A DNA stretch of 64,000 bases from Mercenaria mercenaria (Eukaryota; Mollusca; Bivalvia; Venerida; Veneridae). Position numbers and translations under genes: made by a program. The DNA lies in assembly GCF_021730395.1 (NCBI RefSeq), contig NC_069362.1:85576001-85640000 (forward strand), read 5' to 3'. Positions 34,422 through 44,425 of this stretch are shown here, one piece after another (the first letter of the stretch is position 1; each line of letters begins with the position of its first letter). Under the pieces are notes generated by a model, which was not told the origin of the DNA, did no database searches, and was given only the letters and a program-made list of their open reading frames with translations.

Positions 34422-36242
34422 AATGCACACCACTGATAACATGTGTGACTAACTTCCAACTAATGAGAGTGGAAACTCCATCTAAAACTTCATCTAAAAC
34501 AAATATAAATCTTTTCCAATTACAATTATTGTTAGCAACTAATCAGGTTACAATGTAGAACACAATAATTTTAACCACAATCATTAACCATTACAGTTAA
34601 AATTGTCCCGTATCATTCTCAATCCATTTATCTCCATTCTCTTGCATTCCGGACTAGGACTTCCGGTGATCCGTTGCTGGAAACTCCATCTTCGTGCAGT
34701 ACTTATAATAATAATAACAATAACTTCATTTAAAGTTGATAACATATTTGGCTATAGCCAGTCTAACATATGGTCCTCTAACATAATAATGTAAAAATTC
34801 ATCCTAACATGTACATAGACAGTGAAGTGAAAGACATGAATCAAAATAACGTATTGTGAACAAATTAATTCTTAGTAGCATAAACAGTATGTAGTACAAT
34901 GAAAAGAGATTAAAATAAGATAAACGTATGTACAAATGGTGAAAGAATAAATGCTATCTTTTACAAAACACCAGAATTAAGAGTTCCTCTTTGTTTCTAT
35001 GGCAAAAAACACATCGTTTCACTGCAGTTGATAAAACAAAAGCAGAACCAAAACGTTGCTTTTTTGGAGGGGGGGGGGGGTGTTTTTTTCCCGTATTTGT
35101 GTAATATATGTATACTTGTAAATTTCTGATTTGGTGTTGATTTCGATATAAATATGTTTAAATGTCTTCGTAACGTCAGGACGTACTTCCGTTTTACGCA
35201 CGAAAATTTCGTGCGCTTTGTTAACACGCTAATGCAAGGAAAAAATGCCATAAGAAAATCATTTGTTTGATTTTATTTTTACTATTTTGGTTGAAACTGA
35301 AACGCAAGAAAAAGATTCAGTCAATTGTAGAAGGTCCAGATTTGCATATCCTGCTTTCGGCTAACTGTTTACTTGTTAAATTGACAGCACCGCGTTACCG
35401 ATTTCCATCTGCAACTACAACTAGTGAAAGAATCCTATAATGTGCAGCTAGTAGGTTGCTACTGAAAAAGCCTACAAATAAGTTTGTTGATACGCAAGAC
35501 AAATGTTTATCGATCACAATGATGTGGTTTTATTTGCTGTTGTAGATTTAAACTTTTATAAACAGTAGAATGTAAAGAATATCAGTGCAGATTTTAGTTC
35601 AATTATACAAACATGCCCTGAAATCAAGAAGTTCATGCAGTATATCTAAAACTGCTTGTAAACTAATGGCAAACAAGAGACAATGACACTGTTTTCAATC
35701 TGTTATATCAGTGAAGGTTATTCAGTATATTTTTGTAGTTTCGTTTTAAGTCTTCTGTATTTGTAATGCGTAAGTCTCATACTATGGTAATATTGTAGAA
35801 TTGATACATATTTTGCATGAAATTTTGTAACATCTTAATAACAATCTGTAGTGGATTAAATATACTGATACAACTTTATGTAGAGGTGTTTTGTATACAG
35901 AATTCATTAGATTCTCGAAGCAGTCGGTTGTGTGTAAGGAACATACGGAATACTCCATCACGATGTGAATGTCTTATAAGAAAACATGCTAGTTTGTTTA
36001 CCTAAACAATTTTATGCAGTACAAATACTTTTGTTAGTTCTGCATGAAAAAAGATTTAAAAATCAGCAGAAGAGTTCCATATATGGCTCAAGAATCATTT
36101 CTATATTTTTTCGAAATTTTGACTGTATATAAAATATGAAAGAGATGGTTCTGACCATGAGAAAAGTGTATGATTGTTTTCTTTTGCATTTAAGTTAGAT
36201 CTTGGTTTGCCTAACGAACAATCGTATTTGTTTCGTGACGCA
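34422..36242. other. No gene seen
   Basis: This probably includes 3' UTR of the preceding gene. It contains a G-run with a following T-run near 35,068-35,090 and a small perfect inverted repeat (CGCACGAAA, one base, TTTCGTGCG) at 35,197-35,215. No other element ends were recognised. Confidence 0.4.
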
Positions 36243-36303
36243 GGTCTATTGAAACTCAACTGATACAGGCTCAGCTAATCAGTAAGGACTTGTTTTCACC
36301 AGG
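36243..36303 (+). CDS. Candidate small exon, gene unknown
   Basis: CGTGACGCAG and a GTATGT donor bound 61 bases open in one frame: SIETQLIQAQLISKDLFSP, with one base before and one after. It lies 1.8 kb past the unknown gene's second 3' exon. Its entry phase does not fit the phase-1 ends of that gene, so it would need another exon in between or belong elsewhere. Confidence 0.25.
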
Positions 36304-37064
36304 TATGTTGCGAACATGCCCTTTCATGCATCTCTTTATCGAAAACGTCGCGCAGTTGATGCAGACCTCCATTTTTCGTACCACGATATACCGACATTGC
36401 TATATGCTAAATCATTTGTGAGGATTTAAAAAAAAATCATTTTCTTAAGCAAACGTCTAGAGTTTTTTAATATTGCACTTATTCATATTCTTCGTTTTTT
36501 ATTCATTTTATGCTTTGCCTATATCTTTTCTTTCATCATAATTGTTGATATTTTATGGTATTATATTTACATTTTACCACATATTGAGTAATTTTAAATA
36601 TCCTAACATTTTCATCTACCTAGCTTGCTTGCGCAACATAACTTTATACAAACACACTGGTAATGTAATAATATGGAAAAGAATATAATATGTATAGGGA
36701 TCTGAAACCAGAATGAAATATTTACAAATATTTAAATAAAAGTTTACACAGTTTGTATACACTTGGACTGAATAAACGTTGAGTCTGAAACGAATAGCAA
36801 TAACAGCACTTTAACTATGTAGTCAAAGTAAATTTCATTAACCCAATCGCTGTAAAATTTGAACAATGAAACAGAATATTTGTCTACAACAAAAAGAATA
36901 ATATTCGTTTCACCAACAGTATTAGTTTCACCAACAGTATTCATCAACTGAAATGTATAAAAAAAAAAAAACAAATATTAATTCAGCATTGATTCGATTT
37001 GCCACAACGTCGGTCGACTTATTAACCCTTTATTTCCTTTTCAATAATATTAAAAATGTATGGT
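36304..37064. other. No gene seen
   Basis: AT-rich text. A 17-base motif GTTTCACCAACAGTATT is duplicated in tandem near 36,908-36,943. Confidence 0.4.
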
Positions 37065-37277
37065 TTAACCTTTAGCCTGCTGGCGGCAAGTGGTTTTGCC
37101 TTTGCGACCAGTGCAGACCAAGATCAGCCTGCACATCCGTGCAGGCTGATCATGGTCTGCACTGTTCGCTATTCAGTTAATAAATTTTCAGTGAACACCC
37201 CTTCGAATAATACATGGTATTGCCCAAACTGAATGATGGAAAAGTCCATTTTAGAAATTTAGCAGGCTAAGGGTTAA
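37065..37277. mobile_element. MITE, 213 bp, second clean copy
   Basis: TTAA and ACCTTTAGCCTGCTGG are at the left, and AGCAGGCTAAGGGTTAA is at the right. The central words are as in the copy at 23,354 (CAAGATCAGCCTGCACATCC). Length and ends are the same as in the first copy, with scattered base changes. Confidence 0.75.
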
Positions 37278-37559
37278 GAACAGTAGCAAGATAGAACATG
37301 TTCGTACTGGTACAAATATGGTAAAAACAAGGAAGTACTTATCACGTTTATGCATATTTTCTATATTTAACTTCCTGGTGATTTATGTTCTTATTGGATC
37401 AGGTTTGTTAATTTGTTAAATATATATGTGATTGTGATCTTAGGTTCACATAGGTCCCATTGATCAGCTTATTTTTATATCCCAGAAAACGAATTTAGAA
37501 GTCAACTTATGGTCGGTCAATCAAGCGGTTAGTCATGTGGTCTTTGGTTAGCGGAACGA

Positions 37560-38196
37560 ACTACTTCCAGGTTTTAGGGATATGACTCCAAACAGGTCAT
37601 CACAATGAAGTTTAGTAGTGCGAGACTGTTTTGTGGTGGGAGGGCGAATGTTGGCACTGGCACACCAAAAGCCCCTTTAGTTTGCAAAAGTTATAGAGCG
37701 AACTATTTTCACAGGTAAAAAGGGATTCCAATGAAACGCCATACATGATACAGATGATCACCATAAAATGTAGTAGTGCCTATCACATTCTTTTCTGTGT
37801 AGAAAGAACACCCATACCCATTTTTTTCTGTGAGCTACTTCAACAGTTTTAAAGGAATTCCAGTGAAACTTAGATTATCACCATGAAGTGTAGTGTGTAA
37901 GGCCAATAAAATCAAGAGCATTTGGGTACACATACCCTCCCAAGTTTGTTGATTCAAGTAGAACTGCACACAGGTAATTAAAAAGAAGTTTAGTTATGCC
38001 TGTCGTATATTTTCCTTTGGTGGACGTTTCTCGGCCTACTTAGTCACATAATGATGACAAACAAGTGTGCAAAGTTTCAAAGCTATAGCTCTTGTGCTTT
38101 TTGAGAAAAGGCGGACATAAACAAAAATTGTAACCAACGCCGACGATCAAGTGACGACAATACCTCGTAGATTTTTTCAAAAATCAGAGGAGCTAA
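37560..38196 (+). mobile_element. Tandem-core element related to 29.1 kb, 5' end unclear
   Basis: The 3' part (38,060-38,196) matches the end of the element at 29,130: AAGTTTCAAAGCTATAGC, CCAACGCCGACG, then AAAAATCAGAGGAGCTAA. The preceding 500 bases hold diverged internal words such as ACCATAAAATGTAGTAGTGC (37,760) and ACCATGAAGTGTAGTG (37,880), which look like two or three core units. No AACAAGAG head was found. Confidence 0.5.
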
Positions 38197-38219
38197 TAAA
38201 AAAGAAGAAACGTTAAATA

Positions 38220-38300
38220 AATTTTAATAAACTGCTTAAAGGGTAATGACTAAACTTTGCTCCTCATGTGAGCGACATAGGCCTATTATGGCCTTTTGTA
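38220..38300 (-). mobile_element. Isolated element head, minus strand
   Basis: Read on the minus strand it gives AAAAGGCCATAATAGGCC and GTCGCTCACATGAGG, the head of the GGCCATGATGGCC family found at 20,319 and 48,856. No core or tail follows within recognisable distance. Confidence 0.4.
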
Positions 38301-39017
38301 TAAATTTATAGAAATTAATAAAACAAACTGCTTCTTATTTGTATGAACAGAAAGGCCTGTGAATTCTATAATGTTTTGATGAAAGATTGTTTTATTTGCG
38401 CTGTTCATTTAAAGACACATAAATTTGATTTGACTTATTAAAATTGATACTTAAATAATGTCTCCGCCTTACTGAATGAAAATGCATAAGTAGATATGAC
38501 AAATAAAAACATGTCAATGCTTCCATTGCCAGTCTGATGTCTCAGTTTATTTCTCCTTGGAACGAATAACAGCATTTATTATTACGGGCAGCAAGGAAAG
38601 CCAACAAAGCAAAGTAATAGCAGAACTGACTGGTTTTTTATCGAGTCTGATGAAATGTGCAAAGTTCCAAGGTGGTGGTCAACTGTGTTTATTTATTTGC
38701 TCGTTTTGTTCACTGCATCCGTGCTTCAGTAAAATGTCAACAGACCTTACAAGCTGCACGTTGATTAGCCTGAGAGCATTATATCTTTATAATTTTTTTA
38801 TTTTATTTGCATTATATCCCAATCCTGAATCCTCTTACCTAATAAAAATTGGTCTTCCTTTTTTGAACAAACTGACAGATTGAAGATAGTTAATTATGCA
38901 CCCTCAAAACAAGCATTTGAAAAATGTTAGCCTTTCTTTAAGTATGGATTTGCCTATGTTCATTTTTTTTTACATAAAAAAATGCCTATTGCATTTATCA
39001 AATAATTTGGATTAAAG
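38301..39017. other. No gene seen
   Basis: An open frame at 38,557-38,883 on the plus strand has mixed hydrophobic composition without a recognisable motif or splice context. It may be chance. Confidence 0.35.
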
Positions 39018-39939
39018 TTAAAATAGTTTTAAAAGGTAAAATTGACGACGTAATATCACACACTGTATAACTAATAATAGCATGTTAGACACACAGTCTT
39101 GCTGGGCATCACTTGTCTCCGAGTCGTTTATAAGCTCAAATTCTATAGGATAATGGTCACTAACATCTAATGAAAATGTTTGGTTTAACTGAAAAGCTCT
39201 ATCGAATGTATACACACTGGCGCTGCCATTGACCACACCTGTTTCGAACCCTTGACCTGTGGACACGAATCTGTCATACGCACAATTGGTACTTGCAACC
39301 GTTGTATCTGCTTCATCGCCTATCCACCAAGTATATGACGGATTTCTTTTTATCGGCATAGTTTCCCATTTGTAGTTTGGAACATAGGAACAATCCGCAT
39401 TGAAATCTCCCATGATCATTATATCGTCGATGTTCAGCTTTGTTTTAATATCATCAAACACATTTTCAAGTGCTTGCAATCTTTAACTGCGTTTGACGGC
39501 GAAATGTGCAAACCTGCAAAGGCAAATCGTTTTAACTTTGTTGATGAAGACTCAAACAAAACAACATACGGTTCTCTTTCAAATGTATCAACCGTAGTTG
39601 TATGTGTATTTAGTGTTTCACCACCATCATCGAAGACATAATCACGATCCACTTTTAAGCCCGACTTTTCTCTATAAAGGAAGGCATACTGTTCTTTACT
39701 ACTGCTTCGCCCAAGTCTCGGACTAAGTTTCATTACGAATGTGTTTTCAGGACTTTTTTCATTGATTTTATCTAGCAGTTGTTCTATTGCATCTCCAGAT
39801 GCATCACGTATTTCCTGTATTAGAACGATGTCATACCTCATTATAATGTCCACAAGCACCTTAACCAGGCCGCTCTCCTTCATTTTACTGGCTCCAAATA
39901 TTTGCACATTAAAGGCTCCTATCTTTAAATGATCCGTTT
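39018..39939 (-). CDS. DNase I-family nuclease, one frame break
   Basis: The minus strand encodes a secreted-type DNase I core. Near the start is AFNVQIFGASKM (matching the first strand of DNase I), then YDIVLIQEIRD with the catalytic glutamate. Next come TTTVDTFEREPYVVLFES, GLHISPSNAV with the first catalytic histidine, MIMGDFNADCSYV with the metal-binding D and N, ADTTVASTNCAYDRFV, and VSDHYPIEFEL with the second catalytic histidine. All key residues of the family are present in order. About 300 residues are covered. The 5' exon with a signal peptide was not found. A stop just upstream of the in-frame start of AFN implies a splice acceptor near 39,940. The frame shifts by one base after SNAVKD near 39,485: the expected continuation LQALENVFDDIKTK lies in the neighbouring frame. 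This is either a recent mutation or an assembly error. The tail after HYPIEFEL is hydrophobic (MLLLVIQCVI), which could be a GPI or membrane signal as in DNase1-like 1, or may be read past a missing splice. Confidence 0.8.
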
Positions 39940-41039
39940 CTCAATGTACTGACAATGAAATATATATTGGCGATACTAAAAGAAGTAAACACAAACATTG
40001 TACATAATAGTTCCTTATGCTGAAACACTTTCTTTCAGTCTCTCTTATATAGTGACTTGTATGAATTAATGTAATATCCTTTCACTTTTAATGTTCTTTC
40101 TTCCTTTTGGTCCGCAAATGTGCTATATTTCTAACAGTATATTTGTTGATCCTGTAATAAGTTCAAGTGTTTGTTCGAGGATGTAAAGAATAACTTTTGA
40201 CTTTATGTATACAACTTATGTATATACATATCGCCTTATATATACACACCTTGGTAGTAAACGACGGTTTATGTGTGTGTTTATGGTAATTACCAAAGTA
40301 TCTTAAGCGGAAATTGACTTCTTTTCTTTTTGTAAGTATCAACAACTCTGTACGATCACTTTATTGTAATTTCTAGTGTTGACTTCCCTTTCGTGTAATT
40401 GACTTTTGTCACTGTTCTAGAGTCTGCACAACATGCACTGTCATATAGCCTATTTCAATATCCTGTTAGTTATTTATGGCATACTGCATAAAATGGGATG
40501 ACGAGGAAAAGTAGGACCAGTCGAGTTATTTAAGACATGTCCTATAATTAAATATTGTAGTTCGTTTTTACTAAATTTAAACACTGATCATGGTCATATT
40601 TGATTTTGTCTTTACCCGGACACGTGAACAGATCTAATTTCAAAATATTGAAAAGTTTTCAATTTTTTTACGTTTTGTTTATACTTACATTAACTATATG
40701 TGTTGTATAAAAACGCTTATTGTCGTATAATAACATTGGTGCAATAGTATCTTTTCCGCGAACTGCTGTGCAATCTGTCGTCGTCCACCAAATATCATAA
40801 ACAAAAGAGCGTCGTTTGACGATTTTTTTCAAATTCGGAGATCGATTACCATTATATTGTAGCTAAAACGTTTTCTGACAGTAAAAGATCAAAACTGAAC
40901 CGGCAGGACAATGTGATATTTTTCTGGATTCAAAGATATTCTATATAAAATAACAAACTGTAGAGCAACTTAAATGAAAGAGAGGGCCAGAACAAAATAG
41001 AACAATAGCTTCAATCCGTTAACAATAGGTAATAGGGCC
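39940..41039. other. No gene seen
   Basis: This should contain the upstream exon of the DNase I-like gene. I looked for a minus-strand signal-peptide-like exon and saw no convincing one. A weak open frame at 40,163-40,345 lacks a hydrophobic core. Confidence 0.4.
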
Positions 41040-41092
41040 AGCCACCCCCCCCACCCCCCACCCCCCCACCCCCGCACCCCCCACCCATATTA
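41040..41092. repeat. C-rich low-complexity tract
   Basis: At least five runs of five or more C are separated by single A or G-A steps, so the minus strand is G-rich and could in principle form a quadruplex. The length of the runs may also reflect sequencing slippage. Confidence 0.7.
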
Positions 41093-41299
41093 TTCAAACG
41101 AAAAAAAAATAACAAAAAAAATGGTCATCTCCTTCATTTCGGTGGGACGTCAGTTTGATTTGACAGGCGAATTGCGATGTAACTTAGGTGGGTCTGGAAG
41201 AAAACAAATTATTTTTGTACAAATACTGTAAAAATCTAATTATATAATAAGGATTGAAAGCTATATTTGCACGCGTCTTTTATGGGACTGCTTGCAATC

Positions 41300-41319
41300 A
41301 CTAACGCTAATCTTATCCT
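41300..41319 (+). repeat. 20-bp direct repeat, left member
   Basis: ACTAACGCTAATCTTATCCT. The identical 20 bases recur at 42,925-42,944. It could be the left target duplication of a 1.6-kb insertion, but the sequence just inside shows no terminal repeats. Confidence 0.6.
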
Positions 41320-41545
41320 TAAAAGTGATAAAAATCAATTCCTAGAGGACTCGCACAATGAATATGTACGTTTGGTTCATATGTGAAAACTCCTCAAACT
41401 ATTCAAATCCTGAATGATATTATTTCTTTTTTCTATAACCAGAACCGGGACGGACATTGCTGAGACTTCAAAAGTTACAAAATAGAAATTCAAAGGAGAG
41501 TATTTAAGTATCTAACGGGAGCCAGACTATTTAGTATGTTGTGCA

Positions 41546-41795
41546 GAGCGGACGTAGTGGTCCAGTGGTAATACCCGAGCCCCCGCTTCACCAACTTAAA
41601 ATTACTAACATTGGGATTGGAGTCCCGTGTATGGATGCTTTACACCTGGCATGCTAAAGAACAAGGGAAGCTTCAGGAATTGGGGCGTCTTCTGTATCTT
41701 GCGCTATCCTCTCACTAAGATTACTAACAGTCTTCGGGAGGAGTCTCCCATATGGGTTACCGATGGCGACTATAAATAAACTTATAGACAAACAA
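41546..41795 (+). mobile_element. tRNA-derived SINE
   Basis: A-box-like TAGTGGTCCAGTGG begins near 41,555, and B-box-like GGGATTGGAGTCCC begins near 41,613, the normal spacing for a pol III promoter. About 170 bases of body end in GATGGCGACTATAAATAAAC and a run of ACAAACAAAC. Lack of a tRNA fold downstream of the boxes and the long tail rule out a working tRNA gene. Confidence 0.65.
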
Positions 41796-42037
41796 ACAGT
41801 ATGCTGTCTATGATAAAGTGACAAATATAATTATAGTATTCATTTTTGTCACCATTTTCACTTATCTTAACTGCCATTGCAATGGTAAAGTTTAATTCTG
41901 TTTCTTTTATGCATCTAGCAGTACAGTGACCGTATTTACGGCAAATATTCAATTTGCCATAACTTTATATATACATTTTGTCATAACTTTATCTTTAGCA
42001 CATTCATACTGCAGAAATTTTGCTGCGCTATATTCTG

Positions 42038-42041
<4 letters not shown>

Positions 42042-42107
<66 letters not shown>
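42042..42107. repeat. AT microsatellite, ~33 dinucleotides
   Basis: Uninterrupted TA repeats. The open frame across it is a low-complexity translation. Confidence 0.9.
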
Positions 42108-42109
<2 letters not shown>

Positions 42110-42924
42110 TTATCCAGCAAGTTTGGGAAAGGATTATCCATCCGGGGCTCTTCCGACATTATCTCAGTAGACAATACAGATATATACATTATCTGAGTCG
42201 TATGTTTTCATTGATACGAGGGGAATTCAGGAAAATAAAGACCAACACGCTTCTGTAGAACTATTACAGGTACAAACACGATTTGGGAAATCGCCCTATG
42301 TCATTGAATTCATGCGAGCATTATTAGAAACTTACTAACTACTGAAAAACTCAATTTAGTCAGAGGGAAAATACATTTTCTTCAAAAACATTTTAGAATT
42401 AAGATTGCACGAAAATTATGACGTGGGCCAGCTAAAGCTTACAACCGACATGATACGGATATAGAAAATCAAAAAGATACAGTGTGTTTATCGTACAGAC
42501 ATAGATAGAAGCTTAGAGGACCTGGACTTCTGGAATGAGCTTATTGACTATATCACCCTATCGCACACTTCCAGTAAGAACCAGAAGTCATTATTTTAAG
42601 GCAGCGGATGTATATCCAGTAAGATACCTCCCATCGCGCGCCCCAGGTACATCTTTTGAGAGATTCCTTACGGTCGAGGATGCCTAAGGTTTTACTGTGA
42701 TGTTACGTTAGCCCATTTACATTCACAGTCATTTCCAGTGGCATGCATGCAAACGTGTTGATATTCAACTGTAACAAATCCGTACGCCAGAGAGAGGGAG
42801 GGAATAACATGCAAGCATATACAGTCACACCCCGTGACTTGCATACACTTTTATGTAGACGTATAGCGTTGACTCTGCACCAAACAGAACAAGCGCCGTA
42901 GTGAATAATGGGATCTTCATAAGA

Positions 42925-42944
42925 ACTAACGCTAATCTTATCCT
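42925..42944 (+). repeat. 20-bp direct repeat, right member
   Basis: Identical to 41,300-41,319. It is placed just before the 3' side of the minus-strand LINE fragment. Confidence 0.6.
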
Positions 42945-42954
42945 ATAATTATTT

Positions 42955-43570
42955 GTTAAAAATCTTACAGATTGTCTTTGAATGTTTTATAGTTTATCTC
43001 TATCCTTCTGATGGAAAGGATCCAATATACTAGAACAGTATTCTAAAGTTGGTCTTACAGTAGTATTATAAGCAGCAGCCTTTGTGGAACTTTTTGAAGA
43101 ATATATGTTACGTGTAAAGAAAATTAAGCTCTGATTAGCATTATGAGAAACTTTATTAACATGTCAAGATGAATTTAATACTTCCACGTCTAAATAGGTG
43201 GCTTGACTGACAACAGACAGAGGCTGATTGTGCAAGGTGTAGACTGTATTTATAGGTTTTCAGGAAATAGAGACATGCAGTATGTGGCATTTGTTGAATG
43301 ACATCTTCCATTTCCGCTCCCATAATGATAAACTGTCAAGGTCCCCTTGCAGCTGAGCTGAATCATTATGGCAATTTATAGTCCTATAAACTACATGAAT
43401 ATCTGTAAAAAGACGTACGCTGGAAAACAAAGACGCAGGCAGGTCATTTATGTAAAGGAGACGAGCTGGATGTTGCCCCATCGGCCACAATGTTTTTAGT
43501 TCTATTACCCAGAAATGCTTTTACCCAAGAATGAGTAGATTTCCTGATGCCATAATGGGCTAAGTTTAGG
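42955..43570 (-). mobile_element. LINE (Jockey/CR1-like) reverse-transcriptase fragment
   Basis: The minus strand encodes LYINDLPASLFSSVRLF, then TDIHVVYRTI where an intact enzyme would have ADD-type catalytic aspartates, and LQGDLDSLSLWERKWKMSFN. Further on come QATYLGVEV and VRPTLEYCSSILDPFHQKD, the C-terminal part of the RT and thumb. Stops and a frame change separate the parts, and the YxDD-type motif is degraded (F-T-D-I). It is a dead, truncated copy of a non-LTR element. It differs in sequence from the copy at 60.3 kb. Confidence 0.7.
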
Positions 43571-43586
43571 AGCAGTGCATTTCTTT

Positions 43587-43781
43587 AAATTATAAAAGTA
43601 ACATGTAAAACATAAAAACAACTATAAGATAAACTAAATGGCCAGCCTAAAATTAAGTGCTATGTAATAATGCATAATAAAAATCCATATAAATAGGGCA
43701 CATTAGTCAAAATAATGATAATCCTAACCTTTCTACAGGTGGCTCTAATCTGGCCATTTCTAATTTTCTCATAAATAACGC
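43587..43781 (+). repeat. 190-bp direct duplication, copy 1
   Basis: Shares long words with 44,224-44,425: ACAACTATAAGAT, ATGGCCAGCCT, CATAATAAAAATCCAT and GGTGGCTCTAATCTGGCCAT. The spacing between copies is about 640 bases. It could be a local duplication. Direct repeats of this size also flank very short LTR-type elements (TRIMs), but no other hallmark was seen. Confidence 0.6.
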
Positions 43782-44223
43782 ACAAACAGCATCTAGGCTT
43801 CGCGACCACATGGTACTTTATGTATGTAATCAAATAATAACTACAATAACTTATCTTGGTCTTGTTATTATGCATTTCTGGTAATTAGTGTTGACTTGCT
43901 TTAAAATGTTAACAGAACATTTAAAAATTCAAAGATTCAAGGTTGCATGCATGCCTTCCAAGTAGAATACAGATACAAATATTTCAATTAGTGACACTTT
44001 ATTGCAGATTTTATGAGTTATTTTAGAGCATTTTCTGTTGTTTAGAAAATATGATGAAGAATAAAATTCTGAGGGCAGTTCCTGCTCAGTTTATACACCT
44101 CTGAGCACTTTAGTCACTTAAGAATGTGCATTATCCTGATTACGTAATCTGTTTACAACAAAACTCAATGACAAATCAATAATTAGACCATCTCATATCT
44201 GGCTTCTATCTGACCATCTTCTT

Positions 44224-44425
44224 AAAATATAAAAGTAGCATGTAAAACATTAAAAACAACTATAAGATTAGCTGAATGGCCAGCCTCAAATTAGCTACAA
44301 TGTAGTAATACATAATAAAAATCCATTTATAAGTAAGTGAAAATAGGACATATTAGTCAAAAATGATGAAATAACCTTCCTACAGGACTTGGTGGCTCTA
44401 ATCTGGCCATGTCTTATTTTCATAT
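44224..44425 (+). repeat. 190-bp direct duplication, copy 2
   Basis: A diverged partner of 43,587-43,781 with a small extra segment (ATAAGTAAGTGAAAATAG) inside. Confidence 0.6.

Noticed and set aside
40163-40345. Signal-peptide exon for the DNase I-like gene
   Set aside because: The minus-strand frame has no hydrophobic core and no donor in the needed phase.
41926-42258. 110-codon plus-strand open frame
   Set aside because: Half of it is the TA microsatellite read as alternating I and Y.
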